From assembly GCA_021521415.1 (NCBI GenBank), contig JAIQDT010009208.1:1-64000 (forward strand): a DNA stretch of 64,000 bases, in the 5' to 3' direction. A model generated the notes under the pieces. It was not told the origin of the DNA and ran no database searches. It saw nothing but the letters and a program-made list of their open reading frames with translations. Below, piece by piece: positions 9,819-21,282 of the stretch. A program made the translations under genes and the position numbers. The DNA is from Bidens hawaiensis. Lineage: Eukaryota; Streptophyta; Magnoliopsida; Asterales; Asteraceae. How positions within the stretch are numbered: the first letter of the stretch is position 1; the number at the start of each line of letters is the position of its first letter.

Positions 9819-12780
9819 TTTTAAACGGAGATGAAAATCTATTTGAAGCTGCTTCATGATATTTATTAGTTATTTATTTTTATGAACTTTTTTAATCTGT
9901 ATATATTTTAGATTAATTGAGGGTCTTATCAGTTAGCAACTATTTTGAAATGGTTACATTTTGTGAGATGGAGTTGGGATTGTCTTTTTGAGAAATATTA
10001 GCTATTATGATGATATATGTCCATATGAACTTGGTTATTGTTTTTTGCGTTATAGTTTTCTATAAAATGATGAATGTTTAAAATCTAGTTTTTTCAATAT
10101 TCGTGCTTGATTTGTGTTTCAATGACCGTCTTTTAGCTAGTACAAGTTTATTTGTGTCGGTTCTTGGGTTGATTTCTTTATAGCTTAAACCTGAATAGAC
10201 CGACCCAAAGAATACCCCTAAGCTGCATGAACATCAGAAATTGAAGACATATGTCCTTTTTTCGAGAAGACTTAGCTCTAAGCTGTATTACAGACTTGTA
10301 TTGTTGACCTTGACTTGTAACAATATGCATCAACTTTGTAATCTGGAACACAACTCAAATTTGACCTGATAATATCCTTTTGATAATGGTTAGAACGTTT
10401 ACTTTGCAGCACACTTTTGATTTATCTATATTTGTAGATTATACCAATACTATCCAAGTAATCTGCAGCCTCAAAAAATCTTGACACATAAACTAATTGT
10501 AACTAAACTGACCCGTTGGCCGTTAGTAGGCCAAATTTACAAATGTTGTTACACGCATCAGCAAACCAAATAATACCTAAATAAATTGATCCCAAAACTG
10601 CCAATTCGACTCGGATACTACCAATCATACCTAGTTACCCAATTCTGCACCACTCCGCCCTTTCTTATACATACCCCCGTATTGCCTATCGCCTGTCGTG
10701 TTTTTCATGTTCATTTTATTTGTAAATGTTTTCGGTTGCTGATTTGTTAGGATAGATGAATATTGTTTTTGTTTAATTTACAGAGGATGTTGTTTATGGT
10801 TCGGTCCGCTGAAGCATGTGCGTTTAAAGTATTTATTTTAAGAATTAACATGAGAGATCATTCTTTTGAAAATATTTATTTGTATCTATCGTTAAAATTA
10901 AACTTAATTACAAGGTCGGTTTACGGTTTAGTCTTTATACAAAACCGAATTCGTTATCCGAATTTTAAACAAGCTAAAAAAAAGGCTAAACCGAGCCACA
11001 ACGGTTAAAATCAAACCTGATTACAAGTTCGGTTTTTGAACCGAGACCAAATGTTGAGGGAACTATTGAGGTCAGAATTTGATGTGGGTTTGACCAACTA
11101 ATATGGTTAGTTTTGTTTATCAGGTAACTAACACAAAACAACACACTAACTTTCTCCACAAGGCACCAAAAGTCGGGGTGCAAACGAGCGGATACGGGTC
11201 CTCGAGCTCGCCTCAGGCTCGTTTATTAAACAAGCTTACTTTACTCAAGCAAGCTCGGTTCAAGCGAGCCTTTTCACGAGCCGATCTCGAGCAGCTCGCG
11301 AGCTCGCTTGTTTACAGCCCTTTGTAATTCCAAATCCCACAACCAAAAAGAAACTGTAACGCAAAATAAACAAAATACCATCCCTCGGTTTAACAAAATC
11401 CTACCATTAAATATATCAATAACCATAAAAATGAAATCAAACCACTAAATTCTTAAGAGAAATAGCCCTAACTACAGATAACACATCGAACACAAAGGGT
11501 AGAGTTAATTAAATTCTTATAACAGACGTACCTGAAACTAAAATCGATGATTAGAAAGCAAAGTAGAGGATCTGAACAGCAATGCACACAAGAAAACATG
11601 CAACTGACCAATAATCCTACATTAAATTAAACATAAATAAAAAATATGCATAATTACATTATATGGTGCCAACAATCTCTTTTAGTATATATAGATAATT
11701 ATACGGATGAAAAAATAGTTCCCAACACTGGTATCATCCCGGTACCATACATTACCATCCCGGTTGATTTAAATCGGTACCGATTTGTGTTTTAGGATGA
11801 AATCTGTTTCGGCCCTGGGCGGTATAGATTCCAATAATCCATGGGAATACTTAATTCGTTACAAAATGCATTTTATTGAAATCCTGTAAATTTGCTAACA
11901 CATAATTCAATATCTATCCAATTAACCTGATTGACCAATACTAGCTAATAAACACTAATCTTATTTTGTTTAGTATTCTCGGATTGCGTCCAAAATCTAG
12001 AACGACTAGAATCTGATAAACACAATTAGATGAACATGGCACGTACTCAGCAGATTCAGATTAGTCAGTTTCCAGGCGACATTCGGCGTTATCAAGGGCG
12101 GATTTATGGCTTAACGACGGTTGGCCGGTGCCCACCGTTTGGTGGCCGGAGTGCGGTGTTTTCAAGTTATGATGATCCGAAGCTTGGTTTTCTCGACGAT
12201 GGTTGAGTAGTTGAGTAGGTGCTAGTGAAGAGGTTAATTGCTGCTAATCAATGAAAAGTGGAAAGTAGACTGTGAGTCTGTGATAGATTATTTTAACTTT
12301 GGTAAGTGAAATTAAAAGTTTAAAAGTGGTCTAAATGTTTTTTTAGGGAATACTTAATACAAACCATGGTATGGAAGACGGTGGCTTGTAAGTATACTTT
12401 CAAATTGGCATTGGAATTTCACATGATTTAATAATTTATTGAAAATTGAAAAAGAAAGTAGTATGAATTGAATTGAATTTAATTTGTTAGATATTTATCT
12501 TTGCTTATTATCCTATTTTTTTTATAATAGTTGGTTCAACAATGTAATCGGAAATTATTTTGGCGCTTTGGTAGAAAAATCTTGTTCGTGAGTGTAAGTA
12601 TTAACTTGTTAAATTTGAATAATATTATATTATTTGGTTGAATCATTCCAAATCCAAATACCCAAATCTAAGGCCTTCGTAATTGGTGGTTGGTTGGCCC
12701 TGTTTTTATTGACCCAACCCATTTTTTATTACCCAATTTATTTTGAGCCCACCCTAAGAAAAGTTTCTGGTACTAAACAC
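9819..12780. other. CACTA interior without recognisable gene
   Basis: AT-rich sequence with no convincing ORF. It contains small embedded repeats: a stretch with AACCGA/TCGGTT words (about 10900-11050), a GCTCG-rich inverted-repeat unit (11173-11325), and a GC-richer patch near 12020-12240 that differs in composition from its surroundings. A second (TNPA-type) gene would be expected here in an autonomous element, but I cannot identify one. Confidence 0.6.
11173..11325. repeat. possible MITE-like unit with imperfect terminal inverted repeats
   Basis: The left end reads GGGGTGCAAACGAGC and the right end, reverse-complemented, GGGCTGTAAACAAGCGAGC. The interior is full of GAGCTCG-type palindromic words. 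hAT-like short elements often have such ends, but no clear 8-bp target duplication is visible. Confidence 0.45.
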
Positions 12781-13385
12781 CACAATGATTAAGCGTCCTA
12801 TAAAGGTTAAAGTTATAAGACTCAAGTTTCAAGTGTCCTGCTAAGTTATGTTATAATAAAACTCTAGCGAATAAGCGTCGTATAAACCAGATGTTTTATG
12901 ACTAAAATATCAAATGTCCTATTACGGTGTATTATAATACAACCACAATGGTTATGCATCTTATAAATGTTAAAGTTATATGACCATAGTGTAAAATATC
13001 CTATTAAGTTATTTTCTTATATGACTTTGACTAGAAAGGGTCCTATAAAATCGAACATTTATGACTTAACTACAAAGTGTCCTATTAAGTTATGTTATAA
13101 TAAGACATCTTGTGATAAAGTGTCCTATTACATTACCACATAATGGGAAACCAACAACTACATGTCATATAGATTACATTATTAGGATTTACATTGTAAG
13201 TGTCTATTATTAAGTTATATGATAATACGACCCCAAAAAATCATCGATCCTATTAAATAACTTTTTAGGACACCATTTCTGTAGCGTATATTGTAAAAGG
13301 TCCCCAAATGTTCATTTGTCCTATTAAATAGATTTTAGGACCCTATTTTACAAGCGTCCCACACAAAAGGTCATAAAAAGCCCTC
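12781..13385. repeat. CACTA subterminal repeats
   Basis: Recurrent degenerate units of the form AA(G)TGTCCTATTA-AGTTATGTTATAATA and GCGTCCTATAAA, spaced roughly 50-70 bp, in the 600 bp next to the terminus. CACTA elements characteristically carry such subterminal transposase-binding repeats. Confidence 0.8.
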
Positions 13386-13397
13386 TTTGTTGTAGTG
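13386..13397. repeat. right terminal inverted repeat of the CACTA
   Basis: TTTGTTGTAGTG, the complement of a CACTACAACAAA start. The subterminal repeats end here and LTR-like sequence begins directly afterwards. Confidence 0.78.
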
Positions 13398-14445
13398 CAC
13401 ACAAACGTGTCGAAAAGAAGGTTACTACATACCGCTTTTATGAAAAACCAAAGAATATTAAAGATGGAATCAATATTACTCTTCGTATTGCTCAAAGGAC
13501 AAGAAAATAATAAACACACAAAGTAACTCAAAATATTTCCACTAATATTATGATGGATACAATGAAAATCAGTTAGGGTTTCTAGGTGGAATGTTTGTAT
13601 TCTTGGCAGCTTTTTCGTACAAGATAAAGATAACCGTCAAATCACAATATTCGTTCGTTATCCATTGTTGTCATAGGCATGCCCTACAGTTTCCTTTTAT
13701 AGGCTTGCCCTGAAACCAGACAATCTCTTTTAGAAGCCCTAATGATGGATACTAAACATATTCAAACGTATTACTAAATATTCTAAGTGTATACAGGTCT
13801 TCGAGTAAACTTTGCAGCTTTTGTCTTTAGCGAGCAGACATGGTAACTATTAAGTGTGTTAGGGAACATTTCTCCGAGTAATCTTTACATAGAATATATT
13901 TTCCTTTGAAAATATTCATCAAGCAGGCTTAATCTTCTTAGTAATATCAAACTTTGCTCGATAATTACCCTATGAGCAAACTTGTTCTTCGGAGATCCCT
14001 TCAACCTTTTGTTACTTAACTTATTTGAACAAATCCAAGTGTGCTGGTGACACTATAGCTTGCTCGAGGTTGAACCTTGCTGGTTGGAATTCCTTAGGTA
14101 ATTTTTTCATCAACTTCCTTCAAGTTTGCTAGGACCACTGTTTGTTATTAATAAACCTTGCTCGATCCACCAAAATACTTGGTTTTAGCTTGATTTAGTC
14201 AAGAGTTTTTTCTGAAACAAACATTGCTTGACCTGAAGAACAACCTTTCTTGACGAGGTTTAGTTTGCTCGAACTAACACTTAAGAAGAATTCCAGAAGA
14301 TAACTTTGCTCGAAGAGCATAATACCTTGTTTTTCTAAGTTTAAGCTTGCTCGGAGGTCTAAGTTTTCTCGTTTTCCTTACTTAACCATTTTCCAAGGAG
14401 ATTGAGAATATTCCAATCTACCTCAGTCATTTTATCATCCCAACA
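13398..14445 (-). repeat. LTR-H: minus-strand Sirevirus-type LTR, interrupted by the CACTA
   Basis: On the minus strand it begins TGTTGGGATGATAAAA (14445). It has a TATA-like CCTATAAAAGG (13703-13693) and ends against the CACTA terminus in sequence resembling the 3' part of the Sire-A LTR (TCGACACGTTTGTGTG versus TCGACACATTTATTTGTGTG). The first 750 bp match the Sire-E LTR at 47589-48323. No polypurine tract lies to the right, so this is a 5' LTR or solo LTR; its other end lies beyond the CACTA, outside the window. Confidence 0.7.
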
Positions 14446-14857
14446 TTATAGCAAACGAAGATAAATGGACAAACTGCTTGGTCAGTCAACAGCTGTCGCA
14501 GTTTGTTTCAGCTTTAACCTGATTTTCAGCTCGTTTATGACTTAATCTTTATCCTAAGTTTGTTATGATTTAAATTTAACATTCTAGATTGTTCTTAAGT
14601 GAAATTCTATCTCTAAACAACATTTATTATCATGGATTAATCAAGTTTATCTCCAATTTATGATAATATTATCATTTGTTGAAGTTTAAAGTGGGTTTAT
14701 CTCTTAATTCGTGACAAACATAACCTAGATTCGTTTCCTATATAAACAAGAGCATTCGGTCGTTCATTACTTCTTCTCAAGTCTCAAATCCTCTCCTTAT
14801 TCTTGAATTCATGTATTATTCTTCAACTGTTTATCAGGTTAACTCTCAAAGTCAAAC
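14446..14857 (+). repeat. element G, LTR fragment left of Gypsy-F
   Basis: Non-coding segment with a TATA box (CTATATAAAC, 14738-14747). It continues across Gypsy-F (shared TSD CAAAC) at 44442. The second half ends before a primer-binding site at 44914, so the two pieces look like one LTR of an older Ty3/Gypsy element into which Gypsy-F inserted. Confidence 0.6.
14738..14747 (+). promoter_or_regulatory. TATA box of element G LTR
   Basis: CTATATAAAC followed about 25-35 bp downstream by a CT-rich stretch, a usual plant LTR promoter arrangement. Confidence 0.5.
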
Positions 14858-17174
14858 TGAAATAACCGTTAAATAATATATATATATATATATGTATATG
14901 AATAAATGAATAACAATATTAACAACTATATACAACATAACATGGAAACCTTATGACAATAATAATAAATGATTTAATAAAAAAATATATGTGTGTGTAT
15001 TCATAGCCTCCCCTTTGGTGGGAAAACAAAAAAGAGAATAAAAGATAAATAATAAATAAATTCACCAAAAAATAAATGTGGTGGAGATGAGTTGCAGTAG
15101 ATGCCTTCTTCAATTCAAAAGTCATAATTTTAGAGTTTGACCATTTAAAAATCTACTCTTTCTCTTTTTCATCAACGTAGTGCTATGATTAGATAACAAA
15201 TCATATACTTCACATTCTCTTCAAGAAATCGTATAAACAACCTTATGAAATCATTTCCGTCCGTTGTAGCACTATTAAATATATTTTGAACACTCCCCAT
15301 CAACTACTATAAAAACTTAATTAACCCTAACCACATATCCAAAAAGAAAAACATAAAAGACTCACTTATGACAATCCTTTAGCCATCTCCAATCAACCCA
15401 TTTCCATGTACTCTAAAGCCAAAATCCCCCACCCCTGGACGATTCCGACGACCTAAGCCACACCACTGCCGCCGCACGTCACCGGAACCACAACACCTCC
15501 GCCACCGTTTGTTTCCGGCAACGTCTCCGAGCCCATAACCTCATTCATTTTAACAAAGGTACCCAACAAATCAACTATGATAAATGGCTTTCTATTTTGG
15601 TTACTTGGGGATTTTCACGTGGGTTTGAAGTTTGAGTTGGTGAATATTGCTGGTAAAGAAGACGGTAAACAAAAGACACTGTACATGTTAAGACATATGA
15701 AGTAATTTAACAAAAGTTGCTTGTAGTTAAATTGTTTTAAACTTAGGCTTTAAGACATTTAAGTCTTGTGCTAGCTGCAATTATTTTCTTTTTATATGAT
15801 TAACATCTCACTTTTAATAAATAGTTACCTATTTATAGAATTATAAACCTACACAGATAGTTGGTCCACTGGTTTTAGTTTTATTTATTTATTTAGTCTC
15901 TTCCAGAAAGTGAAATAAAGATTTTAAAAATATATCTAAAACATACTTCAATACCCACATTTTATACGAAATCAAACCAGTGGGTTTTGTTAACAAATTT
16001 CTATGGAAGCAAAACTAACAATATGTTTCATACTTTTGAAATAATGATTCTCTCAACCTTTGATAATGAAATACTTGTTTCTTTTCCTAATACAAGTAAT
16101 TGAATACTAACTTTTAAACTAAATCTCTCGAGAATAAAAAGGAGATAACAGGAACACCGCCTCATGAATTGCATGCATATGATGTAGGTTAATAAATTAG
16201 CGTAGCGTATATCTCTTATTTATGTAAGACAACTAATCAATAAAAAATTTACGGATCCTAACCCCTTCCCTGTTGTTTTCATATTCGATTGTTATAAACC
16301 CCATTGATATTATATACCTTTGGAACTCCTAACGTCTTTGGCACCTCGATTAATTTGGCCGCCCGTTCGATTCATGTTCAAATATTTGTTATATGACTTC
16401 TTAGCATGCAATATTTTTATTATTAAATTGTACTCATTATCACATGTTCCTTTGTTAAGATATGAATTGTTACTGTATAACTCAGATGATTTGTACTCTG
16501 TTACTCTGAGCACTCTCTTCCCGTGGAGTGTCCCACGGGCATAACATTGTAGCATCTATGTTATGTGCTCCTTCCGTTACAGAGAGATTAGTTCACGGTG
16601 TCTCTTAAGTACTGGTGTGCTACATAGCTATTAGGAGGCATATGGACAAATCCTAGTCCAGATTTTTAGTTTCAGGAAATGGTTGTGGGTATGCCAACTT
16701 ACGCCATTTCGAGTAATTGATATACATGAGTAGCCTCCTGTATGTCGTCACATATTATCATACTCAGTTATGCTTATGGGTACATCCGTATGATATGTTT
16801 CAGTTCAGTTATTTCAGTTATATGATTTTGATCAGTATATGTTCTCATATATGGTTATATTATTTGAGTTAATTATTATCTGTTTTTGAGCCTTAATATT
16901 CCGTACTGGGCATTTGTCTCATTCTGTAAATCTTTTACCCTTCAAGTACACAAGATACTTTGGGCGGGATCAAGAAAGAAGCCTAACACTTAGAAATAAC
17001 CCGAAGATGTCTGTTAAGCTTATGTTATTTGAATAATATGTATTTCGAACTTAGTATTTGAACTATCTGGTGTATGTACTTTTGAGTCCAATGAAGTAAT
17101 GGAATTATGTCTTTTTGTCTCTGTATACCTCCGTACAGTGTGACAGGTCAGCCCATCCGGGTTGGGGTGTTACA
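14858..17174 (+). repeat. 5' LTR of Gypsy-F (2317 bp)
   Basis: Starts TGAAATAACCG and ends GGGGTGTTACA. Homologous to 42063-44436 throughout. Contains a short (TA)n near 14878-14893 and no genes; open frames inside (for example 14919-15125, 16310-16555) are chance. Confidence 0.95.
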
Positions 17175-17178
17175 GCTA

Positions 17179-17190
17179 TGGTATCAGAGA
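17179..17190 (+). other. primer-binding site, Gypsy-F
   Basis: TGGTATCAGAGA, 4 nt after the LTR end, complementary to the initiator-Met tRNA 3' end. Confidence 0.9.
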
Positions 17191-17348
17191 AAAGGCTCTT
17201 TCCTGTTGAAATTTTAAGCATTTGTAATTAAAACCTGTGAGGATTGGGTAGACATTTAGGTTTGATCTAAATAGGTTAGGAACCTCATTTGGTATCTTTA
17301 TTTTCTCTCATTACGATTTATATTCTAATCCTCTTGACATCTTTTTAA

Positions 17349-17968
17349 ATGCCGCCTCGTCGTCAAACTCGCAAGACCACTCGCGCGACTAATGATTCGG
17401 CTTCAAATGAAACTATGGTTGATCAGAACATGGTTTCTGCTATTAATCATGCTTTTGGTGGACTACTTCCGAACCTTGTTTCACAAAATGTGGAGGCAGT
17501 TATGCAGCAAATTCGTTTTGAAGGACGCGCTAATGCTACTCCTAATTCTAGAGCTGTAGTTAATGAGAATGCCACTGCTGAAGGCATCCATGTGTGGCTC
17601 CAGAGATTCCCAAAACAGAAGCCCAGATCCTTTAGTCATGATGCTACTCCTTTGGAAGCACGAAACTGGATAGCACACATTGAGAATATCTTTGAAGTAT
17701 TAGGAGTTGCGGATCACTACAAAGTCAGATTAGCCACCTACAAACTCGAAGATGATGCACAAACTTGGTGGGAAGGTCATAAGCAAGTCAAAGGAGGAGA
17801 CACTTATGCTGCTATTCTTTCATGGGCTGACTTTTGTACCCTCTTTTATGAGAAGTATTTCTCTACAGCTGATAGAGAAGAATACGTAAGGGAGTATGCT
17901 ACTATACGACAGAGGGATGATGAACAAGCTTCGGAGTTTATGACTCGATTCTCAAGATTGGCTGGTTT
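17349..17968 (+). pseudogene. gag of Gypsy-F (C-terminus deleted)
   Basis: Capsid protein. It starts at the ATG at 17349 (MPPRRQTRKTTRATN, a basic N-terminus common in this gag family). The retrotransposon gag domain follows, with PLEARNWIAHIENIFEVLG (about 17646-17702), AQTWWEGHK (about 17758-17784) and FYEKYFSTADREEYVREY (about 17845-17898). The reading frame ends only because the next in-frame sequence belongs to reverse transcriptase: at about 17968 gag is joined to the catalytic region of RT, losing the gag zinc knuckle, the protease and the RT N-terminus. A shared TGGTTTT at the junction suggests a microhomology deletion. It could produce a truncated capsid, but not a complete element. 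Confidence 0.88.
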
Positions 17969-19812
17969 TCATCGATGATATCTTGTTATATTCTAGAAGT
18001 AAAGAAGATCACGAAGAACACTTGCATAAAGTGCTGGGACATTGCGAAAAAAAATGTTGTATGCAAAATTTTCAAAATGCGAATTTTGGCTCAACCAAGT
18101 TGTATTCCTTGGTCATATAGTATCCCTAGAAGGAATCAAGAGGGACCCTGCCAAGATTAAGATAATTACAAATTGGACTAGACCCACTTCTGCTACAGAT
18201 GTTCGAAGTTTCTTAGGCCTGGCTGGATACTATCGATGATTTGTAGAAGGATTTTCCTTCATTGCCTCACCCCTTACACAGTTGTTGAGGGAAGGAGTAA
18301 AGTAATTCTAAAATGAGGAGCGAGAAAAGAGTTTTGAAGAAATAAAGAAACGACTCGTATCTGCTCCGATACTTACTCTACCTTCTGCATCAGGAGGCTT
18401 CCAAATCTACAGTGATGCTTCAAATAAAGGGCTTGGTTGCGTGTTGATGCAACATGGTAAAGTTATTGCTTATGCCTCGCGTCAGTTAAAGCCCTATGAA
18501 GTTAATTATCCGACGCATGACTTGCAGTTAGCCGTTGTAGTCTTCGCGTTGAAAATTTGGCGTCATTATCTCTACGGCGAGAGTTGTGACATATTCACTG
18601 ACCATAAAAGCCTCAAGTGTATATTTACGCAAAAAGAACTAAATATGAGGCAACGAAGATGGTTAGAACTCTTAAAAGACTATGACGCAAATATTCAGTA
18701 CCATCCGGGAAAACCTAATGTAGTAGCCTACGCGTTGAGTAGAATGAGTTTTGTTACTGTATCTTGTATTCAAATCCACCCTCATATAATCTATGATCTG
18801 GATAGATTGGGTGTCGGGTATTAAAGTTGGTGATTCTAACGGTTATCTAGCTAGAATGCAAATCGAGCCTTACCTTATCTCTCGGATTAAAGATGCACAG
18901 AGGTACGATGGTGAATTATGGGTAATAGTGTAAAATCTCGAGGTAGGAAAACAGTCAGAATTCCGAAAGGATGAGAATGGTGTGATTTGGTGTGGAAAAA
19001 GATTGTGTTTGCCAAATGATTCCGCTCTTCGTGAGTCGTAAATAGCTGAGGCTCATAGCTCACCATTCTCTATTCACCCGGGATCTACGAAGATGTATCG
19101 AGACTTACGCTAAAACATTTGGTGGAGTGGCATGAAGGAAGACGTTGCCAGATACGTAAGTAGATGTCTCACTTGTCAACAAGTAAAGATTGAGCACCAG
19201 CGTGCTAGTGGTTTATTGCAGCCATTGGAAATTCCCGTATGGAAATGGAATGAGATTTCAATGGATTTTTTTACGGGTTTGCCAAAGACCTTTAAGAAAA
19301 ATTATACTATATGGGTAGTTGTTGACAGACTATCTAAATCAGCACAATTCTTACCTATTCAAGAACGATTTTCAGTGAGTAAGGTATCTGAAGTATTTCT
19401 TCAGCAAATTATTCGACTTCATGGTACTCCATCTTCGATCGTTTCGGATAGAGATCCGCAATTCACTTCGCTTTTTTGGAAAGGCTTCCAAGTAGCTTGG
19501 GGCACACATTTAAAATTTAGACCGCTTTCCATCCACAGATAGGCGGTCAATCAGAGCGCACAATTCAAACTTTATAAGGTATGCTTCGTGCTTGAGCACT
19601 TGAGTGGACGAGTAACTGGGACGAATATTTATGCCTTGTTGAGTTTGCTTACAACAATAGTTGGCAAGCAAGCATTGGCATGGCACCATTCCAGCTCTTA
19701 TACGGTCAAAAGTGTTGAGCCCCAACATGTTGGGAAGAAGTAGGAGAAAAGATCATTGAAGGACCAGAGTTAGTCCAAATTACAAACGAAAAAGTCACTG
19801 TTTGTAAATTAG
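17969..19812 (+). pseudogene. pol of Gypsy-F: RT (C-half), RNase H, integrase (first part)
   Basis: Starts inside RT at the catalytic FIDDILLYSRSKEDHEEHL (about 17968). It continues with [17 protein letters not shown] and [10 protein letters not shown] (to 18240), then RNase H ([20 protein letters not shown], 18409-18468; [11 protein letters not shown], about 18595). The linker [20 protein letters not shown] follows. Integrase has CLTCQQVK of the zinc-binding region (about 19165), MDFFTGLP (19262), VSDRDPQFTS (about 19442) and GGQSERTIQTL (about 19545). Stops and frameshifts are frequent, for example TGA at 18237 in the YYRRF-type motif and TGA after GQKC near 19715. The coding sequence is cut at 19812 by Sire-A and resumes at 41148. 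Confidence 0.88.
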
Positions 19813-20965
19813 TGTTGAGTCAAGATTTGACCCAAGACTGATCAGATTGAAGATTGGTATCTTCTCAGCCTCCTGAGAATTCACTAAATATGGAACCGGG
19901 CACACCTTAGACTTTCGAGCAAGCTTTTACTTAGCCGGGTACGATATCTTGTCTATCGGGAAGGGTTACCTTCTTGAAGTCTTCTTTAGTGGATATCGGG
20001 ACAGGGTTTGTAAATTAGTGTATTACCGAGCCTGGTTCACTAGTTTATGCAAGACCGGGCAAGGGGAACTTTATCAAGCAAGTTTGTTTTTCATAGCCAA
20101 GTAAAGCTCACTCCCGAGTAGCTTTAGGCTAACCAAGCTCATGAAGCCAAGTGATTGGAAGACCGGGAAATGTATTCATTAATAAGTATGGTCCATGTAT
20201 GCTCAATGTCTTGATCGAATATCTTAAGAATCATCGGGCAAGGTTCAACACAAGCAAGGAACAATGCCACCAAGCACACTTTTCTAATAAGCTTTTCACT
20301 AGCAAAGGGTTGAAGGGACCATTGAAGAACAAGGTTGCTCGTAATCGTTTGTCGGGCAAAGTCAAGAAGATTGAAGTCTACCTGGTGAGTATTTTACTTG
20401 GTGAAATACTCTTCAAGTAAAGTCTACCCGGAAACTGACCCGAGCACACTTCTATGTTACCAAGTTATGAAGGATGGCAGAGCATACTTGGAAAGACAAA
20501 ATTGATGCAGAAGCCTACCCGGAAGACTTGTTTTACACTTAGGATTATTTCTGAATATGTATTTTGAATATGTTTTATCATTTAGGGTTTCTAGAAGGAA
20601 TGAAAGCTGTTCTAAGGTGTCAGGCCTATAACAGGAATAATTAGGGCACACCTGAAGAACAAAGGCCTATAAATACGATAGAATATTTATTTAGCCACTG
20701 TCGTTTTCCTACAAGAAACCCTAAATAGATTATTCCTTTTGTATGATGATCTTCGTATGAATGGAAATCTTTTGAGTGAATCTTGTGTGTTTTAGTTACA
20801 TATGAATATTGATAGCAACTACCCTGTTTATTATTGATTCCCCCTTTAATAAACAGTAATCTTTCTAAATATAGCAACCCGTCATTAACTCCCTTGTCGA
20901 CACATTTATTTGTGTGAGTTATGACATGATTTGAGTAAGATCCAGCTAAAATCGGGGACCTGACA
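19813..20965 (+). repeat. 5' LTR of Sire-A (1153 bp)
   Basis: Begins TGTTGAGTCAAG and ends GGGGACCTGACA, just before the PBS. Matches 39532-41147 apart from two inserts in the latter. The U3 is rich in CGGGCA/CGGGTA words. TATA box CTATAAATAC at 20667-20676. Confidence 0.92.
20667..20676 (+). promoter_or_regulatory. TATA box of the Sire-A 5' LTR
   Basis: CTATAAATAC. In the 3' LTR this exact motif is replaced by a 39-bp unrelated filler (40815-40853). Confidence 0.6.
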
Positions 20966-20967
20966 AG

Positions 20968-20979
20968 TGGTATCAGAGA
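20968..20979 (+). other. primer-binding site, Sire-A
   Basis: TGGTATCAGAGA, 2 nt after the LTR, initiator-Met tRNA type. Confidence 0.9.
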
Positions 20980-21282
20980 CTTTTGTTGCTATTTTAGTAA
21001 GATTCTTGTTGCTGATTGAAGATTTGAAGAAAGATGACGTAAGCAGACAACTTTTCTATTGAAAAGTGACGTCAGCGGCTCTGTTTTTCATTTTTTTCCA
21101 GATCTACAATCGATTGGTGTTTTCTCTTCGTTATTTCAATTAAAGCTTTAGTCTTTATTTATAAATCTTGCTCTAATCATCTTAGACACATCAGATCCGA
21201 ACAACCTGTTTTCAGATCTGATTATTTTGAAACTCTGTTTTTACAAAGAAACTGATTTTGATTCTTTAAAAAAATTCTGGAT

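Larger units (their letters stand above)
5457..13397 (+). mobile_element. CACTA (En/Spm-type) DNA transposon, right-hand portion
   Basis: It includes a TNP2-type transposase pseudogene (6302-9818), a non-coding stretch, a subterminal repeat field (12781-13385) and a right terminus TTTGTTGTAGTG (13386-13397), the reverse complement of a CACTACAACAAA end as in CACTA elements. The left terminus is not in the window; Gypsy-1 occupies the left side and is probably nested inside. The stretch 5457-6300 holds no gene, only AT-rich sequence and a microsatellite. The base triplet after the end is CAC; the matching 3-bp duplication cannot be seen. Confidence 0.82.

Noticed and set aside
13343..13531. 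Minus-strand open frame across the CACTA end
   Set aside because: Spans the transposon/LTR joint, so it cannot be an inherited gene.
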